DNA from: Pedobacter chinensis
GTDB lineage: Bacteria; Bacteroidota; Bacteroidia; Sphingobacteriales; Sphingobacteriaceae
Length of the DNA: 64,000 bases
Assembly (NCBI RefSeq): GCF_003339865.1
Contig: NZ_QPKV01000002.1
Location: forward strand, 496,001 to 560,000
Direction of reading: 5' to 3'
The notes beneath the pieces were generated by a model that saw only the letters and a list, made by a program, of their open reading frames with translations, was not told the origin of the DNA and searched no databases. Shown piece after piece: positions 26,836-36,488 of the stretch (position 1 is the first letter of the stretch; each line of letters starts with the position of its first letter). The translations under genes were made by a program, and so were the position numbers.

Positions 26836-28920
26836 ATGAAAAAACTTGTCCTTATTTCTTTCTTTTTTTATTGCGTTAATGCCTGGGCTCAAACCCCGAA
26901 TGTAGATCGCTCCGGATTTAAAAATAACGGTTCAGCGGTAACAGTTAACCAAAAACTGATTACAGTAACCTGGCCTGCAGGTAAAAGCGGCACTGCAAGA
27001 ATGGTGCTTGATCTCGATAACAACAATCCTCTTTTCAGCAGTATTCAATTGGGAAAAGGAAAAGCATTAAAAGAAATTACTTCGGGTTTAGACCCCGCCT
27101 TTGTGCTCACTGTTGGAAAGCGCACACTTAGCCCAAACAGCGGGGGGTGGGACGTTTTTTTTGATCGTGTGCCGCGTAAACCTTATAAATCTTACGCTGT
27201 AGCCATAGTTAAACGCAATGCAAAAGTAACGACTAATGGCCAGCAAACCATTATTAACATTTCAGGAGCAAACGCTGATCGTTTTAAAGGCTCACTTGAA
27301 ATAACCCTCTATAATGGTAGTCCATTGTTTAACGTAGCAGCGGTATTATCAACCGAAGTAGATTCCACAGCAATTCTTTATGATGCAGGATTAGTAAGTA
27401 AGAAATCACTTTGGAAATCCATGGCCTGGTCAAATGTAGGTGGTGAAATGCAGAAAGCAACACCAACGCCAGCAGATACAAGCAGAAATGTAGAAGTAAA
27501 ATATAGAACCATTATTGGAGAAAATACCAATGGTAGTTTGGCGCTGTTTCCTGCACCACATCAATATTTTTATCCACTTGATGAAGCTTTCAATTTGAAA
27601 TTTACCTGGTATGGAAAAAACTACCATAACCTTATTCCCGGATTTGGTATGGGCATCAGGCAAGATCCTTTGGGAGATAACCGATATGTTCCATGGTTCA
27701 ATGCTCCTCCGGGCACCCAGCAACGGTTAAACTTTTTCTGTTTATTAGATACAGGCAATGCTGCTCAGGCTTTGGATGAAGTAAAAATGTTTACGCATGA
27801 GGATGCTTATAAAGCTGTGGCAGGTTATAAAACGATGGCCACACATTTCCATAATGAGTTTACAACAGAAGTGGCACTCTCCGGTAAACCCGTTCCCGAA
27901 AAACCAGAGTTTGTGGAGGTTTTGAAAAAGCATGGCCTGGATATTGTAAAGCTTGCTGAGTTCCATGGCCCAGGACATCCTAAAGGTCCTGATGCGGAGC
28001 GGCTCAAAGAATTAAAAGCACTGTTTGAACAAACCAAACGCCTGTCTGACTCAAGTTTTTTGCTGTTGCCCGGAGAAGAAGCCAACAACTTTTATGGTGG
28101 CCATTGGCTGGCTTTTTTTCCAAAACCGATCTATTGGGTAATGTCGCGTAAACCCGAAGAACCCTTTGTAAAAGAAGATCCTTCTTTGGGAAAGGTTTAT
28201 CATATCGGCAACAAGGAGGAAATGTTAAAACTTCTTGAACTCGAAAAGGGGTTAGCATGGACCGCCCATGCCCGTACCAAGGGATCAACCGGATACCCGG
28301 ATATATATAAAGAAGAACCATTTTTTAAATCAGATACATTTCTGGGTGCCGCATGGAAAGCAATTCCCGCAGATCTGTCAATACCAACGCTTAGTCAACG
28401 GGTATTGAAATTATTGGATGACATGGCTAATTGGGGATTAAAGAAACACGTCATTTCTGAAGCTGATATTTTTACAATAACCCATCAAAATGAAATGTAT
28501 GCGCACTTAAATGTGAATTATCTGGAAATGGACAAATTGCCATCATACGATCAGGGTTGGCAACCAGTACTGGACGCCATTCGTAACGGAAAGTTCTTTG
28601 TTTCCACTGGCGAGGTACTTATCCCATCATTCAGCATTAATGGTAAAAAATCTGGCGAAACACTGAAGATAGATAAAACAGGTAAAGCAACAGTTAAAAT
28701 GCAGCTCGATTGGACCTTCCCGATGAACTTTGCAGAAATTGTTTCGGGGGATGGCACTCATATTTATCGCGAACGCATTAATTTAAATGACACACAAGCT
28801 TTTGGCAAAAAAACTTTCAGCTGGCCAATAAATCTAGCCAATCGTAAATGGGTTAGAGTAGAAGCCTGGGACATTGCTGCAAATGGCGCCTTTACACAGA
28901 TGATCTGGATTGATAATTAA
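26836..28920 (+). CDS. Secreted PHP-like metallohydrolase candidate, unknown substrate
   Basis: A 694-residue protein with signal peptide (MKKLVLISFFFYCVNAWAQ). The first 300 residues are beta-rich. From about residue 337 there are spaced His/Glu motifs, ATHFHNEFTTE, KLAEFHGPGHP, LLPGEEANN and LAWTAHARTKGS, whose order resembles the metal ligands of the PHP (polymerase and histidinol phosphatase) fold. The C-terminal 110 residues look like a beta-sandwich (SFSINGKKSGETLKI...VRVEAWDIAANG). It is presumably periplasmic or surface exposed. I cannot name the family with certainty and the substrate is not evident. Confidence 0.7.
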   Translation: MKKLVLISFFFYCVNAWAQTPNVDRSGFKNNGSAVTVNQKLITVTWPAGKSGTARMVLDLDNNNPLFSSIQLGKGKALKEITSGLDPAFVLTVGKRTLSPNSGGWDVFFDRVPRKPYKSYAVAIVKRNAKVTTNGQQTIINISGANADRFKGSLEITLYNGSPLFNVAAVLSTEVDSTAILYDAGLVSKKSLWKSMAWSNVGGEMQKATPTPADTSRNVEVKYRTIIGENTNGSLALFPAPHQYFYPLDEAFNLKFTWYGKNYHNLIPGFGMGIRQDPLGDNRYVPWFNAPPGTQQRLNFFCLLDTGNAAQALDEVKMFTHEDAYKAVAGYKTMATHFHNEFTTEVALSGKPVPEKPEFVEVLKKHGLDIVKLAEFHGPGHPKGPDAERLKELKALFEQTKRLSDSSFLLLPGEEANNFYGGHWLAFFPKPIYWVMSRKPEEPFVKEDPSLGKVYHIGNKEEMLKLLELEKGLAWTAHARTKGSTGYPDIYKEEPFFKSDTFLGAAWKAIPADLSIPTLSQRVLKLLDDMANWGLKKHVISEADIFTITHQNEMYAHLNVNYLEMDKLPSYDQGWQPVLDAIRNGKFFVSTGEVLIPSFSINGKKSGETLKIDKTGKATVKMQLDWTFPMNFAEIVSGDGTHIYRERINLNDTQAFGKKTFSWPINLANRKWVRVEAWDIAANGAFTQMIWIDN

Positions 28921-29052
28921 TTACATCATTTACATTACCGAAAATAAAAGAACTTTAACGAGGTAGCAGAGGCATTAACAAATGTTTTGTAGAAATTTGC
29001 GATTTTACACCCTTTAGTATAATTTATTATTAAATTAGAGGCGTCGCTCCCT

Positions 29053-29409
29053 ATGAAAAAAATACTAATAATCGAAGATAACCTCTCTAATGCCGAAATG
29101 ATCGCTGCCATCTTCGATGAAGAGGGATTTGAGACCAGAACACTTTTGAAAGTCGAAGATTTATCAAACATACTGGCTAAATTTAAACCTGATTTGATCT
29201 TGATGGATATTCTTTTAGAAGGTGAAGATGGAAGGATTTTATGCAATAAAATCAAATCTGATATTCAAACAAGCCATATCATTGTGATTCTGATGACGGC
29301 AGCTTTACTGCATACCATCCCGGAGATTCCATGTAATCCTGATGCTATTGTGACCAAACCGTTTGATATCTATAACCTGTCAAAACAAGTTAGTGAGTTG
29401 CTTAATTAG
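29053..29409 (+). CDS. Single-domain response regulator (CheY-like receiver)
   Basis: A 118-residue stand-alone receiver domain. The acidic pair E8/D9, phospho-acceptor D52 (LMDILLEG), T82 and K102 (VTKPFD) are all in place, so it should be phosphorylatable. There is no output domain. The next gene, 177 bases downstream, encodes a CHASE3 protein with no kinase, so the cognate kinase is elsewhere. It may be part of a phosphorelay or a hybrid-kinase partner. Confidence 0.92.
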   Translation: MKKILIIEDNLSNAEMIAAIFDEEGFETRTLLKVEDLSNILAKFKPDLILMDILLEGEDGRILCNKIKSDIQTSHIIVILMTAALLHTIPEIPCNPDAIVTKPFDIYNLSKQVSELLN

Positions 29410-29482
29410 CCATAAATGATACTGTAACTAATAACCCATTTCTAATCCTTAACAACTACAGCATGTTAATATTGAATTTATT

Positions 29483-29508
29483 ATTGCCTGTGGGTGTTTT
29501 CAGGCAAT
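29483..29508. other. Perfect 8-bp hairpin between receiver and CHASE3 genes
   Basis: ATTGCCTG and CAGGCAAT flank a 10-base loop. It is not followed by a T-run. It could be a weak terminator or an RNA structure; nothing more can be said. Confidence 0.4.
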
Positions 29509-29586
29509 ACTATAGTCGTGTATTCCTGATGTAGATATATAAATAAGCCCGGAAAATATTACATTCGCATCAAATTAATCATCCCA

Positions 29587-30342
29587 ATGAACAACTCCCT
29601 ATTTAATCGTCCTACAGTCGGTTTTGTTTTTTCCATCATTTTAACCATTGCTACTTCTGCACTCTCCTACTATTACGTACAGAGTTTCTTTGACAGCGAG
29701 AAATGGGTAACCCATACCAATCAGGTTCGTGGCAAATTAGAAACCATTATATCGAGCATGAAAGATGCGGAAACCGGTCAGAGAGGATTTTTGTTAACAG
29801 GAAATGAAAAATTTCTTGAGCCATATATAGGATCTAAAGACAATACACTCGCTGCATTCGACACCGTTAAAACGCTTACTTTGGATAATCCAGCACAGCA
29901 AAGCGAATTCAAAGGGCTTAAAGCATTGATCATTGAAAAATATAGAGTGATGGAATCTACCATTTCACAAAAAAGAGATGGTGGACAAATTAGTGAAGAA
30001 GTGTTGTTGATGGGCAAATCTTACATGGATCGCACACGCACCATTATTACCCGGATGGAGAGCCGTGAAGAACTCCTTCTGGCCATCAGACTTTCTACAT
30101 TGAATCTCTATGCAAAAATTTCATTGGTATCCATAGTTGTTGCTTTTATTTTTGCGTTAGGTAGCACCTTGTATTTTTACAGACGTGCATTGAGCGATTT
30201 TGAGGATCGGGTACGATTGGAGCAGGAAGTAAAAAAACAAACATCCGATCTGGAAAAAAAGATCAATATCCTTAAAGATTTTTCAGAAAAAGTTGGCAAT
30301 GGGGAATATGGCGTTAAAATAAAAAAAGAAGATCTGGAATAA
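29587..30342 (+). CDS. CHASE3-domain membrane protein lacking a kinase domain
   Basis: A 251-residue protein with an N-terminal membrane segment (about 10-30) and a periplasmic CHASE3 sensor region (about 35-180, with METGQRGFLLTG-like sequence KDAETGQRGFLLTGNEKFLEP). A second membrane segment follows (about 180-200), then a short coiled coil (EQEVKKQTSDLEKKINILKDF). CHASE3 normally precedes a histidine kinase or cyclase, but here the frame ends after the coiled coil. No kinase sequence follows in any frame downstream. It is either a natural kinase-less sensor that partners with another protein, or a truncated gene. The adjacent receiver gene is a possible partner. Confidence 0.8.
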   Translation: MNNSLFNRPTVGFVFSIILTIATSALSYYYVQSFFDSEKWVTHTNQVRGKLETIISSMKDAETGQRGFLLTGNEKFLEPYIGSKDNTLAAFDTVKTLTLDNPAQQSEFKGLKALIIEKYRVMESTISQKRDGGQISEEVLLMGKSYMDRTRTIITRMESREELLLAIRLSTLNLYAKISLVSIVVAFIFALGSTLYFYRRALSDFEDRVRLEQEVKKQTSDLEKKINILKDFSEKVGNGEYGVKIKKEDLE

Positions 30343-30584
30343 TAACAAATGAGATTCTTTAGTGTAGATCATCCGTCATGACCTACATTCCTTTTATGTC
30401 TTATTCTTTCATTCAGATAATTTATTTAACAAACACAAATATACCTGAGCAGATTTTATTGCAATACGTTTCGATTTCATTAAATATATTGCTAAAACAA
30501 TAAGAATTCAAGTGCTGTTTAAAGAACAATCAGGCAGTGTAATTTCATTTTTCCATGCTGCCCGGTACTAACCAGATTGTTAAT

Positions 30585-31073
30585 ATGAAGCAAACAATAA
30601 TGAAAAACGTGGGCTTGATGCTCATTGATAAAAAGCTTACCATTGCATTTGCCGAGAGCGCCACTGCAGGCTGGATATGTGCTGAATTCTCATTAATTGA
30701 AGATGCGGGGAAATTTCTTAAAGGGGGAATAGCCTGTTATGATGCCTGCATAAAAGAAGATCTTTTAAAGGTAGATCCCCGGCTAGTCGAGGATTTCACT
30801 CCCGAATCTATGGAAGTAACTAAAGCCATTACCGAAGGATTAACCTCCATGATTTCTGCTGACATTCACATTGGAGTAACCGGACTTGCCTGCCCGGGTG
30901 GAAGTGAAACACCTGAAAAACCCGTGGGCACTATGTTCATTTACGCATTACACAAAGGCAAACTTGCCTTTTCCGAGCGGATGAATTTCTTAGGATCGCA
31001 TGAAACCATCGTTTCAGAAACCGTGAACCGATGTGCCAAATTATTACAGGAATATTTAGAATCCATCAATTAA
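30585..31073 (+). CDS. CinA C-terminal domain protein (nicotinamide-nucleotide amidase-like)
   Basis: A protein of about 162 residues, consisting only of the CinA/PncC amidohydrolase domain. This domain deamidates NMN to NaMN in NAD recycling. ESATAGWICAEF near the N-terminus contains the catalytic Ser region. GGIACYD, GVTGLACPGG and PVGTMFIY follow, all family hallmarks. The N-terminal molybdopterin-binding-like domain of full CinA is absent. I chose ATG 30585 (MKQTIMKNVG); an upstream ATG at 30555 is less likely. It is monocistronic. Confidence 0.88.
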   Translation: MKQTIMKNVGLMLIDKKLTIAFAESATAGWICAEFSLIEDAGKFLKGGIACYDACIKEDLLKVDPRLVEDFTPESMEVTKAITEGLTSMISADIHIGVTGLACPGGSETPEKPVGTMFIYALHKGKLAFSERMNFLGSHETIVSETVNRCAKLLQEYLESIN

Positions 31074-31279
31074 TCCCCTGTTTACTGAATCACTAAACTA
31101 AGCCCAATTTACAGCTCGTAAAGGAATTCTTAATTGTTTTTCTCTACTTTCGGGTATGGCTTCGATGTCTGCTCAATCTTTTGAAAATTCTGATTACGTG
31201 GACAGCATGTAATATTTTTGACTATACATTAAGCCAATGCTGTTCCAGGAAAGATTAGCAATATTGACAAGAAAGCCTA

Positions 31280-32047
31280 TTATATAAGCTGAAGGTGCGG
31301 TCTGATTTGCAAAGATATTACTTCTGAACGATCTGGCTGCACCAGACAAAATGCTACGGCTATGGCAATATCTTCAGCTTTGAGCATTTCCTGCTTTTCA
31401 ATCTTAGTTAGTTTCTCTGCTGCTTCACCTTCCTGCATGTCAGTATCTACTGCTCCGGGCTCGAGCAGAGTTACCTTTACCCCTTTCGGATTAATCTCTT
31501 TTCTTAACGCTTCAGAAAAACCCTGAATTCCGGCTTTAGCCGCAACATAGATGGAGCTTCCTTCTCCCCGCACATCTGCACTCATTGATCCGATATTTAC
31601 AATATGTCCTTTGCCGTCTACTTCCATTCTTTTAGCCGCCTCATGGCAACAAGCCAGGTAGCTCAGAAGATTTGTATCAATTGAGTATTTCCATTCTGCA
31701 TAAACCCCATCTAAAATACTTCCCGATCCTATGGCTGCATTATTAACCAATACATCAATTCCTCCAAGTTCACGATCCAGAGTGGTAAAAAGTTGCTCAA
31801 TTCCTTCTTTATTTGCAAGATCAACAGCAAGGCCAATACAATAGCTTTCAGGGTACACCTTCTTTGTTTCAGCAATAGTCTCATCTATTTGTTCCTGATT
31901 GCGACCACAAATCATACATTTTGCACCAAGCGTAGCCAGTAGAATTGTCACTTCCCTTCCTATCCCGGTGCTACCACCTGTTATCAATACTCGTTTGCCT
32001 GATAAACGTTGTTTCCAATAACTGTTCAAATCTTTCATACATTTCAA
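31280..32047 (-). CDS. SDR family oxidoreductase
   Basis: A 255-residue short-chain dehydrogenase. The Rossmann motif TGGSTGIGREV is near residue 21. NNAAIGSG follows, then IGSM with the catalytic Ser and YVAAKAG (Tyr-x3-Lys) around residues 168-172. The C-terminal EPGAVDTDM motif is typical of the classical SDR family. The substrate cannot be told. A Crp/Fnr regulator gene lies upstream on the same strand, about 230 bases away, and may control it. Confidence 0.88.
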   Translation of the reverse strand: MKCMKDLNSYWKQRLSGKRVLITGGSTGIGREVTILLATLGAKCMICGRNQEQIDETIAETKKVYPESYCIGLAVDLANKEGIEQLFTTLDRELGGIDVLVNNAAIGSGSILDGVYAEWKYSIDTNLLSYLACCHEAAKRMEVDGKGHIVNIGSMSADVRGEGSSIYVAAKAGIQGFSEALRKEINPKGVKVTLLEPGAVDTDMQEGEAAEKLTKIEKQEMLKAEDIAIAVAFCLVQPDRSEVISLQIRPHLQLI

Positions 32048-32278
32048 TTTTAGGATCAGGATGATTCAGGGAATCTTATTACTTTAAAAGCTTGCCAGTA
32101 TTTCAGTCAAAAGCTGCACCTGCAAACTCTCTTTTTTAACAAATCCTTTAGCTCTATTGTTTTAAAAGTAACTTTAATCAACTCCTGCCGCTAAATAACA
32201 TATGCGTTTGAAACTTTTCTAATTAAATTTATTGAGAAGCTATATCATCATCTCAGTGATAACTCTCCTGAAACATTT

Positions 32279-32893
32279 TTAATGGCTATCTCTACCAATC
32301 CTTGATCTCAACCTGCTTAAGGTTTCAATTCTTACTCCCAGGTAGGAGGCCAGGTGTTGAAGGGGTATTCTGCTAAGTAGATGTGGATGAGTTTGTCGCA
32401 AACGTGCAAACCTTCGTTCTGTAGTAGGAAGTCTGATCATGAAATTCCGTTCTTTCGATTCATGATAATGAAACTTCAGCACTTTTCTGCCAATGATAGA
32501 CATTTCATGAAAGGATAGGTATAACATCTCAATTAATTGATATGGAATTACGATAACCTCTGTTTCCTCTATGGTTTGAATGTAATCGTTCTTTTCTACT
32601 TTAAATGGCGAATCATTTGAGAAAGTACCAACAATATTATCTTCTACGCTAATCCAGGTTGTAATCTGTTGTCCCGAATCCTTAACAAATCCCCTTACAG
32701 CTCCCTTAACAATGAAATACACTGCATCTTCCAAATCTATCGGACTAACAATAAACTTATTTTTTTTGTAAACGACTGAAGTGGTTTCTTTGATAATCAG
32801 CTTTTTCATTGCTTCAGGAAGGGAAACGAGCTTTTCGAAATAAGTGATTAATGGTTGAATCGGCGATATATCTTCTGCCTGCGGATCGATCAT
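32279..32893 (-). CDS. Crp/Fnr family transcriptional regulator
   Basis: A 204-residue regulator. Residues 25-145 form a cyclic-nucleotide-binding-like beta-roll (FIVSPIDLEDAVYFIVKGAVRGFV). The C-terminus holds the short winged-helix segment LQHLASYLGVRIETLSRLRSRIG, common in Bacteroidota Crp/Fnr proteins. No cysteine cluster for Fe-S sensing is visible. The effector is unknown. It lies upstream of an SDR gene that it could regulate, but this is only context. Confidence 0.88.
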   Translation of the reverse strand: MIDPQAEDISPIQPLITYFEKLVSLPEAMKKLIIKETTSVVYKKNKFIVSPIDLEDAVYFIVKGAVRGFVKDSGQQITTWISVEDNIVGTFSNDSPFKVEKNDYIQTIEETEVIVIPYQLIEMLYLSFHEMSIIGRKVLKFHYHESKERNFMIRLPTTERRFARLRQTHPHLLSRIPLQHLASYLGVRIETLSRLRSRIGRDSH

Positions 32894-33476
32894 AAAATAC
32901 TTAGTTTTAGGTATTTCTGGCTATCATAAATGGTGCCAAGCTAGAAATGGCAGGTTGTATTTGTTAGTGTGCTGTTAACAGCCAAAAATATTAAAAGCAT
33001 TTAGCACAAGCAATCTTTAGTACTATTTCCCTACTGATGTTCATCTACAAGTTTACATTTTGTTGCGTCAGATCATTAAACAGGATTTTTAAACGGATTT
33101 ATATGGATTATTTTGGGGAGTGCAGGAATATTTCCTTTTGGTAAAATGAAATTCATCTGCCTTTATAATATCAGGCTCACCGCCTCTCCATTTACAAATA
33201 GCATAAATCGACTAAATTGGATCATCTGGTCTTCTGCCACTACAAGCACAGGGCAATTGGATCTGTCAGTGATAAGTGATAACGATGGGTTCAGTACAAG
33301 ATGACCATCGTTCCATCCAGATTTCTTTCTATCCATAACAACTAACAGATAATCATCTCCTAACGTTAGTTTTCAGCCTTTCTAACGTAGCAAGCAGCAA
33401 AAGAAAGTAGCCTATACAGAGGAAAAAAGACGGCATATCTATATTTCAAATAGCTTTTTTCTGTAATAATTTAATT
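32894..33476. other. Gene-free divergent region, Crp/DUF763
   Basis: A 583-base stretch with no supported gene. A 63-codon plus-strand frame at 33113-33304 has no domain or promoter and looks random. The divergent promoters of the Crp/Fnr gene and DUF763 gene probably lie here. Confidence 0.4.
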
Positions 33477-34709
33477 ATGAAATTTAATTTACTAAATTTG
33501 TTAGCATTGAAAAGATCAGGAAGCGCAGATTTACCCTTACATTATGGCCATGTTCCACCATGGTTAGCCCAACGCATGGCCAAACTTGGTTTAGCCATTA
33601 CAGAATCTATTCTATTAGAATATGGCAGAGCCGAAGTTATTCGACGATTAAGTAATCCTTTTTGGTTTCAAAGCTTGGGTGCTGTGATGGGAATGGACTG
33701 GCATTCATCAGGCATTACCACCTCCGTAATGGGAGCTTTGAAGAAATCAATAAATCCTCTTTCAAAAGAACTGGGCATTTATATTTGTGGTGGAAAAGGA
33801 AAATTCAGCAGAGAAACTCCAAATGAACTTTTAAAAATTGCTGAAAAAACTGGTTTGAACGGGCAGGAATTGGTACGCTCAAGTAAACTGAGTGCCAAAG
33901 TTGATAATACGGCTATTCAAGATGGATTTCAACTTTATCTTCATAGCTTTATTCTAAGCAGCGATGGCGACTGGGCGGTTGTACAGCAAGGAATGAGTGA
34001 TGCAAATTCAACAGCGAGGCGTTACCATTGGCATTCTGAAAACCTTAAATCTTTTGTTGAGGAACCCCATACCGGTATTTGTGGTATTAATCAAGGCAAA
34101 ATATTAAATCTTACGGCAAATGAAGCGGATTTAACCAGAAAAACGATGATGAGTATAACTGATGAATCTCCAAATCGGATGATAGCTGAGGTACAAAAGT
34201 TAGTCATGCCGAATCATCATGATGTAAGGTCAAAGGATATCGATTTAAAACGATTAGGGAGTATTTTATGGTTGGCGCAAGAGAAAAAACCATCAGATTT
34301 TGAAGAGCTTTTATTGCTTGAAGGCATGGGACCGCGAACACTTCAATCTATGGCGCTGGTAAGTGAGGTAATTTATGGCACACCTTCCCGCTTTTCTGAT
34401 CCCGCTCGTTATTCGTTCGCAAACGGTGGTAAAGATGGGCACCCATTCCCTGTACCGGTTAATGTTTATGATGAAACCATTAGCGTATTACAACATGCTG
34501 TTGAAAAAGCAAAAATTGGAAATACAGATAAACAACAAGCTATAAAAGCTTTACATCAAATTACCAGAAATGCTGAAAGGGATTTTACCCCAAACATGGA
34601 TTTTGATAAAGTAATTGAAAAAGAAAGAACGGAAAGCTGGAAATATGGAGGAAGGACGGTATTTGGAAGAGAACAACCTCCAAGAGATAAGCAACTGAGG
34701 CTGTTCTGA
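33477..34709 (+). CDS. DUF763 family protein with helix-hairpin-helix-like motif
   Basis: A 410-residue protein. It begins MKFNLLNLLALKRSGSADLPLHYGHVPPWLAQRMAKLG, the DUF763 signature. DWHSSGITTSV follows near residue 75 and RRYHWHS near residue 182. Near residue 280, LLLEGMGPRTLQSMALV resembles a helix-hairpin-helix (GxGxxT) turn of DNA-binding proteins. DUF763 occurs in bacteria and archaea and its function is unknown. There is no signal peptide or membrane segment, so it is probably cytoplasmic. It is a single gene. Confidence 0.88.
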   Translation: MKFNLLNLLALKRSGSADLPLHYGHVPPWLAQRMAKLGLAITESILLEYGRAEVIRRLSNPFWFQSLGAVMGMDWHSSGITTSVMGALKKSINPLSKELGIYICGGKGKFSRETPNELLKIAEKTGLNGQELVRSSKLSAKVDNTAIQDGFQLYLHSFILSSDGDWAVVQQGMSDANSTARRYHWHSENLKSFVEEPHTGICGINQGKILNLTANEADLTRKTMMSITDESPNRMIAEVQKLVMPNHHDVRSKDIDLKRLGSILWLAQEKKPSDFEELLLLEGMGPRTLQSMALVSEVIYGTPSRFSDPARYSFANGGKDGHPFPVPVNVYDETISVLQHAVEKAKIGNTDKQQAIKALHQITRNAERDFTPNMDFDKVIEKERTESWKYGGRTVFGREQPPRDKQLRLF

Positions 34710-34794
34710 TTAGGCATATAAAAGCACAATCACTACCGCTGTCATATTATATCTGAATTTATTTCTAGACTTTATTGTACAGCTACGGAAAAGA

Positions 34795-34813
34795 TGCTGA
34801 ACCAAGTTCAGCA
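34795..34813. repeat. Short palindromic intergenic repeat
   Basis: TGCTGAAC CAA GTTCAGCA is a perfect 8-base palindrome. The flanking phrase CGTCATCCTGAA, 50 bases later, resembles dispersed palindromic repeats of Bacteroidota genomes. Confidence 0.5.
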
Positions 34814-34963
34814 CGACGAAATGGTTAAGCATCATGCATAAACGCCAGACATGAACGGCCGTCATCCTGAATTTTTCATTTGTTTTTAAGTTTTTATTGG
34901 TATTCAAGAGGTCTGCGCCGTTTATTTCAAGACCTTGGTGACATATGAACACAGTTAACTTAA

Positions 34964-34994
34964 ACAAAAAAAGTCGTGGCTTTCGCCACGACTT
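34964..34994 (-). terminator. Rho-independent terminator of gltBD
   Basis: AAGTCGTGGC, loop TTTC, GCCACGACTT: a perfect 10-base stem. On the minus strand it is followed by a run of T (the A-run at 34964-34970). It lies about 25 bases beyond the gltD stop. Confidence 0.92.
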
Positions 34995-35018
34995 AAAAAT
35001 ATAAAAATTAAACCTGTA

Positions 35019-36485
35019 CTAAGCATAAGCAATAGCATCTCTTGAGGCTAATTTGGTAGCACCCATTAAGTATTCATCTACTTTACGAGCTGCTTCCCTA
35101 CCTTCAGAAATTGCCCAAACCACCAATGATTGTCCTCGGCGAACGTCACCTGCAGCAAAAATCTTAGCGATATTGGTTTGATAAGTATGTTCGGAAGCTT
35201 TAACATTTCCGCGATTATCCAATTCTATACCTAATTTTTCAATTAAACCTTCTTTTTGCGGATGCAAGAAACCCATTGCCAGGAGTACCAATTCACACGG
35301 CAAATCTCTTTCTGATCCTGCAACCTCTTTAAAAGTAACTGGCCTTCCATTGGCATCAATTTCCCATTCTACATCAACAACTTTTAATGCTTTCAGATTT
35401 CCATTTTCATCAGCAATGAAATTTTTGGTGTTAACTGACCAGGCTCTTTGAGCACCTTCTTCATGCGAAGAGGTATTTTTAAGAAGCATCGGGTAAGTTG
35501 GCCAAGGCATATTTGCATTTCTAGCTTGAGGAGGCATAGGCATAATTTCAAATTGCGTAACTGATTTTGCACCATGGCGATTTGAAGTTCCTATACAGTC
35601 AGAGCCCGTATCGCCACCGCCAATAACAATTACATTTTTACCACTTGCGAGTATATCTTCAGTATTTACTTCTCTATTCGCAACGCGTTTATTTTGTTGT
35701 TTTAAGAAATCCATTGCAAAATGTACTCCTTTGGCTTCTCTGCCAGGAATTGGCAAATCTCTTGGAATGGTTGAGCCTCCCGCTAAAACAATTGCATTAA
35801 AATCCCTCAACAAGGTACTGATCTCTACATTCTCGCCAACATTAGCATTGCATTTAAAAACAATGCCCTCTTCTTTCATCAAATCAATACGGCGATCGAC
35901 TACATTTTTTTGCAATTTAAAATCAGGAATACCATATCTTAATAAACCTCCGGGAGCATCGTCACGTTCGAAAATGGTAACTTCATGTCCAACTTTATTT
36001 AATTGAGCAGCAGCGGCTAACCCTGCCGGACCTGAACCAATAATAGCTACTTTTTTACCAGATCTTATTAAAGGTGCCTTTGCCTTAATATAACCTTTAT
36101 CGAAAGCGATTTCAATGATATGCTTTTCAATTTCCTCTATGGAAACCGGTGGACGATTAATCCCTAACACACATGCAGATTCGCATGGTGCAGGACAAAT
36201 TCTCCCTGTAAACTCAGGGAAATTATTTGTGCTTAATAAAATATCAGCAGCTAACTCCCATTTAGCCTGATAAACCGCTTCATTAAATTCTGGAATAACA
36301 TTGCCTAATGGGCACCCTGATTGACAAAACGGAACACCGCAATCCATACAGCGGGCCGCTTGTCTGTTCAATTCTTGCGCAGGTAATTCATTTAAAAATT
36401 CCCCATAATGTTTTACACGCGTTGCAGCCGCTTCTCTTGTGGGCGCAACTCTATCGTATTCTTGAAATCCTGTTACTTTTCCCAT
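35019..36485 (-). CDS. gltD: Glutamate synthase small subunit
   Basis: This 488-residue beta subunit passes electrons from NADPH to the large subunit. The N-terminal Fe-S region has [22 protein letters not shown] and [12 protein letters not shown]. The FAD-binding motif [10 protein letters not shown] is near residue 150. A second nucleotide-binding site, [11 protein letters not shown], is near residue 290, and the FAD motif [16 protein letters not shown] lies near the end. The start is 3 bases after gltB ends, so it is the second gene of the gltBD operon. Function and partner are clear. Confidence 0.96.
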   Translation of the reverse strand: MGKVTGFQEYDRVAPTREAAATRVKHYGEFLNELPAQELNRQAARCMDCGVPFCQSGCPLGNVIPEFNEAVYQAKWELAADILLSTNNFPEFTGRICPAPCESACVLGINRPPVSIEEIEKHIIEIAFDKGYIKAKAPLIRSGKKVAIIGSGPAGLAAAAQLNKVGHEVTIFERDDAPGGLLRYGIPDFKLQKNVVDRRIDLMKEEGIVFKCNANVGENVEISTLLRDFNAIVLAGGSTIPRDLPIPGREAKGVHFAMDFLKQQNKRVANREVNTEDILASGKNVIVIGGGDTGSDCIGTSNRHGAKSVTQFEIMPMPPQARNANMPWPTYPMLLKNTSSHEEGAQRAWSVNTKNFIADENGNLKALKVVDVEWEIDANGRPVTFKEVAGSERDLPCELVLLAMGFLHPQKEGLIEKLGIELDNRGNVKASEHTYQTNIAKIFAAGDVRRGQSLVVWAISEGREAARKVDEYLMGATKLASRDAIAYA

Positions 36486-36488
36486 GGC

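Noticed and set aside
33113-33304. A 63-codon frame upstream of DUF763
   Set aside because: No domain, promoter or conserved pattern; probably chance.
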